NCBI GenBank assembly: GCA_026991215.1
Contig: JALXBY010000192.1
Coordinates: 1 to 5,764 of the forward strand
Source: Anaerolineales bacterium
Lineage (GTDB): Bacteria > Chloroflexota > Anaerolineae > Anaerolineales > DRMV01
Reading direction: 5' to 3'
DNA: 5,764 nucleotides
The notes under the pieces were generated by a model that saw only the letters and a program-made list of their open reading frames with translations, made no database searches and was not told where the DNA came from. Shown here one piece after another: positions 1-5,325 of this stretch. The stretch's first letter is position 1. Every line of letters begins with the position of its first letter. Made by a program: the position numbers and the translations under genes.

Positions 1-986
1 TGGAAATCCCCAAGCACCACGATGAGGTCCCCGCGACCGCCGTTGCGTCGGGGTACACCCTGCCCCCGCACCCGCAGGGTCTGACCCGGCTGCACCCCCG
101 GCGGGATGTGGATTTCCTGGGTGCCTTCCAGGGTGGGGATTTGCACCGTACCGCCCAGCACGGCCAGGGGCAGGCTGAGGTTGACGTTGAGGATGAGGTC
201 GTGCCCCCGGCGCTGGAAGTATTTATCGGGCGTGACCCGGATTTTGAGGATGAGGTCCCCGCGGGGGCCACCCCGTTCGCCGACATGCCCTTCTCCCCGC
301 ACCCGGACCTGGTCGCCATGCTCCAGGCCGGGGGGCAGGTCCACGGTCAGGGTGACGGTCTTCCACACCCGGCCTTCCCCGCGGCAGGTGGGGCAGAGTT
401 GGGGAATCAGGTAACCCTGGCCCCCGCACGCGGGGCAGACCCGTTCCTGGATGAAGGTCCCCAAAAAGGTCTGCCGGGCCTGACGCACCACGCCCTGGCC
501 GCCGCAGGTGGTACACCGCACCGGTTGAACCCCGGGCGGAATACCGGTGCCGTGGCAGGTGGGACAGGGTTCCAGCCGCCGCGTCCGCACTTCCCGCGTG
601 GTCCCGAAAACCGCTTCCTTGAAGTCCAGGGTCAGGGTGACGGTCAGGTTGCGGCCCCGGGTTTGCTTGCCCGCACCAGGTGGCTCGCCAAAGAGTTCGG
701 AGAAGACCTGGAACAACAGGTCCCAGTCCGCGCCCTGGAAGAAGTCCTCCTGCTGGCCCTCCAGCCCCGCGTGCCCGTAACGGTCGTACAAAGCCCGCTT
801 TTCCGGGTCCGAGAGCACCATGTACGCCTCGTTGATTTCCTTGAACCGCTCCTCGGCCTCGGGGGACTTGTTCACGTCCGGGTGATACTGCCGCGCGAGC
901 CGGCGGAACGCCTGTTTGATTTCCTCCTGCGTGGCGTCCCGCGGCACACCCAGGATTTCGTAGTAGTCGCGTTTGGGTCGGTTCAT
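1..986 (-). CDS. dnaJ: Chaperone protein DnaJ (class A J-domain co-chaperone), 3' end cut by window edge
   Basis: Cytoplasmic Hsp40 that delivers unfolded clients to DnaK and stimulates its ATPase. The 328 visible codons hold, in order: a J domain (about residues 5-70) with the HPD motif at 35-37; a short linker at 71-113; a zinc-finger region with four intact CxxCxGxG motifs starting at Cys141, Cys158, Cys184 and Cys198; and the substrate-binding beta domains, including 'LPLAVLGG' and 'IPPGVQPG'. Full-length DnaJ is usually about 370-380 residues, so roughly 45 C-terminal residues lie outside the window. The ATG at 986 is the only plausible start, since no ATG, GTG or TTG occurs in frame for at least 18 codons upstream. 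The linker is unusually poor in Gly for a class A protein. There is no Shine-Dalgarno sequence: the bases upstream are CCCAGACCC and then a heptamer array. It is the third gene of an hrcA-grpE-dnaJ cluster without dnaK. Identification is certain; missing RBS and short G/F region are directly visible. Confidence 0.97.
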   Translation of the reverse strand, partial: MNRPKRDYYEILGVPRDATQEEIKQAFRRLARQYHPDVNKSPEAEERFKEINEAYMVLSDPEKRALYDRYGHAGLEGQQEDFFQGADWDLLFQVFSELFGEPPGAGKQTRGRNLTVTLTLDFKEAVFGTTREVRTRRLEPCPTCHGTGIPPGVQPVRCTTCGGQGVVRQARQTFLGTFIQERVCPACGGQGYLIPQLCPTCRGEGRVWKTVTLTVDLPPGLEHGDQVRVRGEGHVGERGGPRGDLILKIRVTPDKYFQRRGHDLILNVNLSLPLAVLGGTVQIPTLEGTQEIHIPPGVQPGQTLRVRGQGVPRRNGGRGDLIVVLGDF

Positions 987-992
987 GGGTCT

Positions 993-1167
993 GGGTAGCG
1001 GATAGCGGATAGCAGATAGCGGATAGCGGATGGCCGTTAGCCGTTAGTGGATAGCCGTTGGCCGTTGGTGGTCAGCGGTCAACCGTCGGCCCACTGCCGA
1101 CTGCCAACTTCTAACTACCGACTGCTAACTGCTAACTGCTGACTGCTGACCGCTCACTGCTGACCGC
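993..1167. repeat. Tandem array of 25 degenerate 7-bp units forming a large imperfect inverted repeat
   Basis: The whole grpE-dnaJ gap divides into 25 consecutive heptamers with no insertion or deletion. Units 1-14 (993-1090) are of the GGATAGC / CGTTAGC type, with GGATAGC present four times exactly (units 2, 3, 5 and 9). Units 15-25 (1091-1167) are of the TAACTGC / CGACTGC / TGACCGC type. Twenty of the 25 end in GC. Read in another phase, the left units are AGC-GGAT and the right units, reverse complemented, are AGC-AGTT or AGC-GGTC, so the two halves are inverted versions of one motif family. The array lies between co-directional genes and would be transcribed in the hrcA-grpE-dnaJ mRNA. 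Because 7 is not a multiple of 3, stops such as TGA and TAG appear in all frames, so it is not coding. It resembles in style the short tandemly repeated heptamers (STRR) described in filamentous cyanobacteria, but origin and function here are unknown. Confidence 0.93.
1085..1101. other. Perfect stem-loop at the switch point of the heptamer array
   Basis: GTCGGC (1085-1090), a 5-base loop CCACT, then GCCGAC (1096-1101) form a perfect 6-bp stem. It lies exactly where the left-type units give way to the inverted right-type units, so it would be the apex of a long imperfect hairpin in either DNA strand or in the RNA. No T-tract follows on the transcribed (minus) strand, so it does not look like an intrinsic terminator. 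Confidence 0.7.
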
Positions 1168-1749
1168 TCACGACCCTTCCGGTTCCCGAGCCACCTTGAC
1201 CAGGGCCGGGCGGATGACCAGGTTGCCGGCCCGGTACCCTTTGCGGACCACTTCCGCGATGTGGCCCTCTTCGATTTCCGTGGTTTCCACCATGCCCACG
1301 GCTTCGTGCAGGTAGGGGTCGAAGGGCTGTCCCGGCGCCGCGGGGATTTCTTCAACCCCGTGCCGGGTCAGCAGGTTGCGCATCTTGCGGTAGATGAGTT
1401 CCACGCCATCGGCCCATTGCTTGCTTTTGCCCCGTTTGGGCCGGTTGGGGTCCTGCAACGCGAGCTCCAGGTCGTCGAGGATGTCCAAAAGTTCCCGGAA
1501 GACCTCGGCCCGCAGCCGGTGTCGGGCCTCCTCCCGTTCCCGGTCCATGCGCTTCTGGTAGTTCTCGTACTCGGCCTTGATGCGCAGCAGGTCTTCGAGA
1601 TACTCCTGGGCTTTGGCCCGGGCTTCTTCCAGTTGGGCCTGAAGATGCTGGGTTTCCTGCTGCGGGTTGGATTGCTGGGAAGCCGCTTCCGGGGCCTCTT
1701 TGCCGTCGGGTCCGGTCATCCCCGTCAACGGCTTTTCCTCTTTCGCCAT
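1168..1749 (-). CDS. grpE: Protein GrpE (nucleotide exchange factor of DnaK)
   Basis: A 193-residue cytoplasmic GrpE, a dimer that releases ADP from DnaK and so resets the chaperone cycle. Residues 1-35 are a polar, disordered-looking tail. Residues about 36-98 are Glu/Arg/Leu-rich and form the long coiled-coil dimerisation helix ('RIKAEYENYQKR' at 56-67, 'LLDILDDLELAL' at 87-98). Residues 131-187 form the beta-wing domain that contacts DnaK, with the family patterns 'PGQPFDPYLHEAV' (139-151) and 'GYRAGNLVIRPALVKVA' (171-187). Length is normal for the family. The ATG at 1749 is preceded by a near-perfect Shine-Dalgarno sequence. The gene begins 48 bp after the hrcA stop, so the two are probably co-transcribed. 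The TGA stop (1168-1170) falls exactly at the edge of the heptamer array that separates grpE from dnaJ, and the tail 'REPEGS' after the last conserved strand is short. Identification is certain. Confidence 0.97.
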   Translation of the reverse strand: MAKEEKPLTGMTGPDGKEAPEAASQQSNPQQETQHLQAQLEEARAKAQEYLEDLLRIKAEYENYQKRMDREREEARHRLRAEVFRELLDILDDLELALQDPNRPKRGKSKQWADGVELIYRKMRNLLTRHGVEEIPAAPGQPFDPYLHEAVGMVETTEIEEGHIAEVVRKGYRAGNLVIRPALVKVAREPEGS

Positions 1750-1754
1750 CGGGC

Positions 1755-1762
1755 ACCTCCTT
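1755..1762 (-). promoter_or_regulatory. Strong ribosome binding site of grpE
   Basis: Reads AAGGAGGT on the minus strand, 5 bases before the ATG at 1749. It fixes the grpE start and contrasts with the absence of any such site before dnaJ. Confidence 0.9.
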
Positions 1763-1795
1763 ATTTCAAGGTGTCAGGTTACAAGATGCGTGCAT

Positions 1796-2818
1796 TCACT
1801 GGCGGAACATCTGGGTCAACCACCGGGAAAGGAAGCGCACCGCGGGCACGGCCTGGGTGTAGGGGAGCCGCAAGGGGCCCACGATGCCCAGGTACCCGGT
1901 GGCCGGGCTTTGGCCACCGTAACGGCCCACGATGACCGCGCAGCCCGCCATCTCCTGGGGCGTATCTTCCTCCCCGCCGATGAACACTTCAACCTCGCCC
2001 ACGGGCAGGCGGTCGTCCAGCCGGCGGACCATGCCCTCTAGCCGCGGGGGTTCCTCCAACAGGCGGATGGCAGGCTCCGCGGCTTCGGTACGCAGCACGT
2101 ACTGGAGGCCGGAATGATAGACCTGGGCCTCCACCAGCCGCCGGGCCCGGTCCAGTTCGTCCATGAGCACTTCCCATAGGGCGCGCAGGTCGGCCTCCTG
2201 GGGCGGCGGCAACATGGCCAGTTCCGCAGGCGTGCGACCCTGGCACAGGCGGTTGAGCCGCAGTTGCCACTGGCGCAGGGTCTCCTGGGGCACCCGCTGG
2301 CTCAGGGGGACCAGGCGCTGCCGCAGCCACCCGCCCTGGAGCGCCAGGACCAGCAGCACCCGGCGGTCGTTCCAGGGGTAAAGCCGAACCCCCGCGCAGC
2401 GGGCCTTTTCCACCCGGGGCGGCAGCACCCAGGCCGCGGTGTGCATGTGCTCGGCCAGGATGGTCGCGGCCTGCGCGAGCCAGTCCTGGGCATGGCTGCC
2501 GGGATGGATGCGCTGCCGCACGACCTCCTGCAAATGTAAAGGCGCGGCGGCCGTACGGGCCGTTTCCCCAACCAGGAAGCGGTAGGCCTTGGGCGTCGGC
2601 ACCCGGCCGGCCGAGGTATGGGGCTGTTCCAGGAAGCCCATGCGGGTGAGGGCGGCGAACTCGTTGCGCACCGTGGCCGGGCTGTAGGGCAGCCGATAAC
2701 GACGCACCAGGGCCGCGGAACCCACCGGCCGGCCCGTACGGATGTATTCCTGTACCACCAACCGGAGCAACTGCTTCTGCCGTTCGCTCAAATGCCGGTT
2801 GCGCCCCTGTTGACCCAT
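1796..2818 (-). CDS. hrcA: Heat-inducible transcription repressor HrcA
   Basis: HrcA represses class I heat-shock genes by binding CIRCE operators, and in known systems its folding depends on GroEL. From the ATG at 2818 the protein has 340 residues, close to the usual 340-350. The N-terminal winged helix covers about residues 10-75: 'SERQKQLLRLVVQEYI' (11-26), 'GRPVGS' (29-34), the recognition-helix region 'PYSPATVRNEF' (44-54) and the very characteristic 'LEQPHTSAGRVPT' (63-75). The C-terminal domain holds 'VEVFIGGEE', 'GCAVIVGRYGG' and 'GYLGIVGPLRLPYTQAVPAVRFL', matching the conserved end of the family. The start is uncertain: TTG at 2860 adds 14 residues but is almost at the predicted transcription start, while TTG at 2791 (giving MSERQ...) also fits family N-termini. 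None has a convincing Shine-Dalgarno sequence. It is the first gene of the hrcA-grpE-dnaJ cluster and is divergent from the HAD gene. Identity is secure, the exact start is not. Confidence 0.95.
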   Translation of the reverse strand: MGQQGRNRHLSERQKQLLRLVVQEYIRTGRPVGSAALVRRYRLPYSPATVRNEFAALTRMGFLEQPHTSAGRVPTPKAYRFLVGETARTAAAPLHLQEVVRQRIHPGSHAQDWLAQAATILAEHMHTAAWVLPPRVEKARCAGVRLYPWNDRRVLLVLALQGGWLRQRLVPLSQRVPQETLRQWQLRLNRLCQGRTPAELAMLPPPQEADLRALWEVLMDELDRARRLVEAQVYHSGLQYVLRTEAAEPAIRLLEEPPRLEGMVRRLDDRLPVGEVEVFIGGEEDTPQEMAGCAVIVGRYGGQSPATGYLGIVGPLRLPYTQAVPAVRFLSRWLTQMFRQ

Positions 2819-2870
2819 GGCTCGCCCATGGCTTTCCCTGGGCTTGGTCTCCGCCTCCAAACCATGGGCA

Positions 2871-2879
2871 ATTGTAGCA
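2871..2879 (-). promoter_or_regulatory. Extended -10 promoter element for the hrcA-grpE-dnaJ cluster
   Basis: The minus strand reads TGC-TACAAT, an extended -10 (TGn plus a 5/6 match to TATAAT). The -35 region at 17 bp spacing is poor (GTAGAA), which is usual for extended -10 promoters. Transcription would begin near 2865-2863, leaving a leader of about 46 bases to the ATG at 2818. Confidence 0.55.
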
Positions 2880-2893
2880 GAGTGACGAAGGCT

Positions 2894-2914
2894 TTCTACA
2901 CAAAAGGTGTATAA
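2894..2914. promoter_or_regulatory. Candidate operator: inverted repeat between divergent promoters
   Basis: TTCTACAC, a 5-base spacer AAAAG, then GTGTATAA: 7 of 8 positions are symmetric, with a perfect TACAC/GTGTA core. Its centre lies about 40 bp upstream of the predicted hrcA transcription start, overlapping the -35 zone, where a bound repressor would block RNA polymerase. It does not match the CIRCE consensus (TTAGCACTC-N9-GAGTGCTAA), so binding by HrcA is not implied. The regulator is unknown. Confidence 0.4.
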
Positions 2915-2959
2915 GAAGGCTTGGAGGATGCTCGGCGAAACGGCCGCCGCGCCGCCAGG

Positions 2960-2965
2960 TATAAT
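2960..2965 (+). promoter_or_regulatory. Consensus -10 box for the HAD gene, implying a leaderless transcript
   Basis: A perfect TATAAT ends 7 bases before the A of the ATG at 2973, so the predicted transcription start coincides with the start codon. The -35 at 17 bp (GAAACG) is weak. The AT-rich hexamer stands out inside a very GC-rich stretch, which favours it being functional. Confidence 0.6.
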
Positions 2966-2972
2966 CCCCCCG

Positions 2973-3626
2973 ATGACCTGGGAAGCGCTCTTCTTCGACC
3001 TGGACGGTACCCTGTACCCCCTGCAGGCCGGGTTGTGGCAGGCCGTGGGCGAGCGGATTGAGCGCTTTCTGGCCGAGTATCTGGACCTGTCCCTGTCCGA
3101 AGCCCGACGGTTGCGGCAGCGTTACGGGGAGCAGTACGGCACCGTGCTTCGGGGCCTGCAGGAGGAGTACGGCCTGGACCCCCGCGTCTACCTGGCCTAC
3201 GTCAACCAGGTGCCGGTGGAACGCTACCTGCGCCCGGACCCGCGCGTGCGGGCCATGCTCCAGGCGTTGCCCTACCCCAAATGGGTGTTCAGCAACGCGG
3301 ACCGGGCCTACGTCTACCGGGTGCTCCGGGCCTTGCACCTGGAGGACGTGTTCGCCGGGGTCATCGCGCTGGAGGACCTGGATTGGGTACCCAAACCCCA
3401 TCCCCAGGCCTTCCAACGGGCGTGGCAGCGGGCCGGGGTGCGGCAGCCCGGCCGCACGTGGCTCATCGACGATTTGTTCCGCAACGTCCAGGCCGCGGCC
3501 CGCTTGGGGATGCGGGCCGTTTGGGTGACGGAGGAACCCGACGGGAGCGCGGGGAGCCGGGTCGCGGTTCCCCACATCCCCCACCTGTTGGCGTTGCCCG
3601 CTGTGTTGGAAGCGGCCGCGGCCTGA
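2973..3626 (+). CDS. HAD-superfamily hydrolase, pyrimidine 5'-nucleotidase-like
   Basis: A 217-residue cytoplasmic phosphatase of the haloacid dehalogenase superfamily; the likely substrate is a small phosphorylated metabolite such as a nucleoside monophosphate. All four HAD motifs are present: motif I 'FFDLDGTLYP' with nucleophile Asp9 and acid/base Asp11; motif II 'VFSNADR' with Ser107; motif III Lys141 in 'PKPHPQAF'; and motif IV 'LIDD' with Asp166 and Asp167, followed by 'NVQAAARLGMRAVWV'. Residues about 17-85 form the helical C1 cap. 'LDGTLYP' and 'IDDxxxNxxxAxxxGM' resemble the prokaryotic pyrimidine 5'-nucleotidase (SDT1-like) group, but substrate cannot be read from sequence. The ATG at 2973 puts motif I at the expected distance from the N terminus. 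An upstream in-frame GTG-type start near 2907 would add 22 residues unlike the family and lies before the TATAAT. It is the first gene of a probable two-gene transcript with the small membrane protein. Confidence 0.9.
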   Translation: MTWEALFFDLDGTLYPLQAGLWQAVGERIERFLAEYLDLSLSEARRLRQRYGEQYGTVLRGLQEEYGLDPRVYLAYVNQVPVERYLRPDPRVRAMLQALPYPKWVFSNADRAYVYRVLRALHLEDVFAGVIALEDLDWVPKPHPQAFQRAWQRAGVRQPGRTWLIDDLFRNVQAAARLGMRAVWVTEEPDGSAGSRVAVPHIPHLLALPAVLEAAAA

Positions 3627-3668
3627 GGGGGCCGGTCGCCTCAAGGTTTTCCACCAGGAGAGGAAACG

Positions 3669-3890
3669 ATGAGCGAGAAGACCTGGTTGATTCTGGTGGT
3701 GCTGTTCGTGATTTGGCTGCACTGGATGATTTGGACCGAATACCGGGACCGGTTCTGGAGTGGCGTGGCCACCCGGTTGCGTCGGGTCGGCCAGCGCATG
3801 CGGGACCCCTGGGCCGAAGAACGGGCCTTGATGGAGGCCCTGCACCAACAGGTCGAGGCCCTGCGCCGGGAAGAACGAGCCGACCGCTGA
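3669..3890 (+). CDS. Small single-span, Trp-rich membrane protein of unknown function
   Basis: 73 residues, not recognised as a named family. Residues 5-22 are a hydrophobic segment rich in Trp, Leu, Val and Ile (W6, W16, W19, W22) and should form one membrane helix. Residues 24-52 are strongly basic and amphipathic ('RLRRVGQRMRDPW'), so by the positive-inside rule the C-terminal part would be cytoplasmic. Residues 49-71 are charged, with Leu/Val at heptad-like spacing (L54, L58, V62, L65), suggesting a short helix or coiled coil. A good Shine-Dalgarno sequence (AGGAG at 3656-3660, 8 bases before the ATG) supports translation. It starts 42 bp after the HAD stop and is probably co-transcribed. 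Codon use is as GC-rich as its neighbours. That it is a real gene is fairly likely from the RBS and protein character; function is unknown. Confidence 0.75.
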   Translation: MSEKTWLILVVLFVIWLHWMIWTEYRDRFWSGVATRLRRVGQRMRDPWAEERALMEALHQQVEALRREERADR

Positions 3891-3985
3891 CCGCAAGGGG
3901 TGTTTTCTGTCCAGGCGGAAGCCCAGAGGCAAGGTACCAGGCGATTTCAGCAAGGAGAAACAGCCACCAGCTGCCTGTTGAGACG

Positions 3986-4002
3986 GTGCCCTCCTGGGGC
4001 AC
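3986..4002 (+). terminator. Weak candidate terminator hairpin between convergent genes
   Basis: GTGCCC (3986-3991), loop TCCTG, GGGCAC (3997-4002) make a perfect 6-bp stem followed by only three T on the plus strand. It lies 95 bp after the small membrane protein gene and 39 bp beyond the Memo gene stop, the right place to end one or both convergent transcripts. The T-tract is too short for a confident intrinsic terminator. I see nothing else in the gap 3891-4041. Confidence 0.35.
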
Positions 4003-4041
4003 TTTGGACGTGTTGCGTGAAGGTGCGTAGCGCAGGTCCCC

Positions 4042-5277
4042 TCACCCCGCCAGGGTCCATGCGCCCGTGATGGTGACCACCGAGGTGAACTCCGGGTCCG
4101 CGGGGCACTGGTCGTAGTCCACGATGCGGGCCGAGCGGCCTTCCATCAGGCGCAGGTAGATGTAGAGGGGGGAGAACCCGCAGATGCGGTAGCGGTCCTG
4201 CACCTGGGCCACGGCCTGGAAGAACCGTCGGGCGTCGCTCCGGGCGATGGCGTCCAGAAGTTCCCGGTCCGCTTCCCGAAGCCGCAAGCGGGCCGCGCGG
4301 TCCCATGGCTCCGGGTCCCCAAAGGTGGGGCCAACATGGGCCAGGTCCACCGCGGCTACCACCAGGGTGGGCTTCTCCTGTACCACTTCCGCCAGGGTCT
4401 GGAGGAAGGCTTCCATGCGCGGGTCCTCCCAGGGCACCCGGCCTTCCTCAATGTAATGGGCAAAGGAGCCGACCAGGATGGGGACCACCTCGAAGTTGCG
4501 GCCCTGACTGACCACGTGGGCCCACACCAGGGCCAGTTCCGCCGAATGCTCGCCCAGGTGATGCAACTCGTAGGTGAAGGCCTCCTCGGGCCCCCAGGCC
4601 TGGGCCAGCCGTTCGATGACGTCTTTGGGGGTGCGCAGGGTCCCCAAGGGGGTCGCGTAGTTCTGGTAGGTCAGGGCCACGGTGTTGGGCGGACCGTTGT
4701 GGTCGGTGCCCAGGATGACCAGCCGCTGCACCCGGGCCAGGGCATCGCTCAAGGGGAACCAGGTGGACGCGTACACCCGTCCGCCCCGGGCGTAATCGAT
4801 GTGGGGCGAGACCACCCCCAGGACCGGCTTCTGGGGCGGTTCGGGCCATTGCTTTACCCGCTGGCGGTAGTCCTGCAGCGCTTTCACCAGGGCCGCCGGT
4901 TCCTCGGGGTATACCTGGCCGGCGTGGGAAGGCCGACGGTACGGCTGCCGGCGGTAATGCTCCAGGGCCTGGCGGTAGACCGTGCGGAAGCGGCCGTTGT
5001 CCAGCATCATGGCCCGGTCCAGTTCCCGCACCAGTTCCCGCACCATATGTTGGGGGATGCGCAAACCAAAACGGACCAGGGCTGCAACGGCAATCCCTTC
5101 CACCGTGCGGGTCCCGTCCATGAGCAGGAGAAGCGGGGCCAGTTCCTGGGGGACGAACAACATCCGGTTGGAAAGGCCCAGCGGGTCCTGCAAGAGCACG
5201 CCCTTGCGCCCCATGTGCACGAAGGGCTGAATGCGCACGTTCCGCAGTTTGGGATGCAGGTCAAAGGCCTTGGGCAT
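4042..5277 (-). CDS. Memo-family (AmmeMemoRadiSam system protein B) protein with an N-terminal PqqD-like domain
   Basis: 411 residues; standalone Memo proteins are nearer 260-300. Residues about 115-410 form the Memo domain, which has a LigB-dioxygenase-like fold. Its opening motif is 'HAGQVYPEEPAAL' (118-130). The putative metal site is His159 in 'SPHIDY', His193 in 'GTDHNG' and Cys366 in 'CGFSP', matching His49, His81 and Cys244 of human MEMO1. Other family motifs are 'EHSAEL' (243-248) and 'DLAHVG' (311-316). Residues about 20-97 look like a PqqD/RiPP-recognition-type winged helix: 'LLLLMDGTRTVEGIA' (49-63), then helices ending in 'LVRELDRAMMLDNGRF' (82-97). This part is a weaker, pattern-based call. 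The ATG at 5277 has a good Shine-Dalgarno sequence (GGGAGG, 5 bases upstream). It lies 48 bp after the FAD oxidoreductase stop and is probably co-transcribed. AMMECR1 and radical SAM partners are not in this window. The biochemical role of bacterial Memo proteins is not settled. Confidence 0.88.
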   Translation of the reverse strand: MPKAFDLHPKLRNVRIQPFVHMGRKGVLLQDPLGLSNRMLFVPQELAPLLLLMDGTRTVEGIAVAALVRFGLRIPQHMVRELVRELDRAMMLDNGRFRTVYRQALEHYRRQPYRRPSHAGQVYPEEPAALVKALQDYRQRVKQWPEPPQKPVLGVVSPHIDYARGGRVYASTWFPLSDALARVQRLVILGTDHNGPPNTVALTYQNYATPLGTLRTPKDVIERLAQAWGPEEAFTYELHHLGEHSAELALVWAHVVSQGRNFEVVPILVGSFAHYIEEGRVPWEDPRMEAFLQTLAEVVQEKPTLVVAAVDLAHVGPTFGDPEPWDRAARLRLREADRELLDAIARSDARRFFQAVAQVQDRYRICGFSPLYIYLRLMEGRSARIVDYDQCPADPEFTSVVTITGAWTLAG

Positions 5278-5325
5278 CCTGGCCTCCCGATGGCGGGTTG
5301 GGGAGTGCTTGCAAACGCACCCGGT

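Noticed and set aside
344..650. Shared 16-base stretch GGTCAGGGTGACGGTC at about 345-360 and 630-645, and repeated 'IPPGVQP' in DnaJ
   Set aside because: Both reflect similar beta strands ('TVTLT') and loop sequences in the DnaJ substrate-binding domains with the same GC-rich codon choice, not a mobile or regulatory repeat.
108..998. 296-residue plus-strand ORF opposite dnaJ
   Set aside because: It is the antisense shadow of a clear DnaJ reading frame with all four zinc motifs; its translation shows no recognisable domain.
993..1167. CRISPR array interpretation of the repeats
   Set aside because: The units are 7 bp, contiguous and without unique spacers, and no cas gene is present.
1261..1935. 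224-residue plus-strand ORF opposite grpE
   Set aside because: Antisense shadow of GrpE, which has conserved motifs and a strong ribosome binding site.
2815..2867. Three CCATGG palindromes within about 55 bp around the hrcA start
   Set aside because: Short 6-bp palindromes at irregular spacing; they are explained by start codons and coding sequence, with no further symmetry.
2861..2972. CIRCE operator upstream of hrcA
   Set aside because: No TTAGCACTC-N9-GAGTGCTAA pair or near match is present; the nearby AGAGTG is a lone partial match.
1989..3953. 654-residue minus-strand ORF spanning the HAD gene, the divergent promoter region and part of hrcA
   Set aside because: It runs antisense to the HAD gene and out of frame with hrcA, is Pro/Gly/Arg-rich, and crosses promoter sequence. 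Long open frames like this are expected in high-GC DNA.
3281..4030. 249-residue plus-strand ORF overlapping the HAD and small membrane protein genes
   Set aside because: Different frame from both supported genes, low-complexity Gly/Arg/Pro composition, no ribosome site or family motifs.
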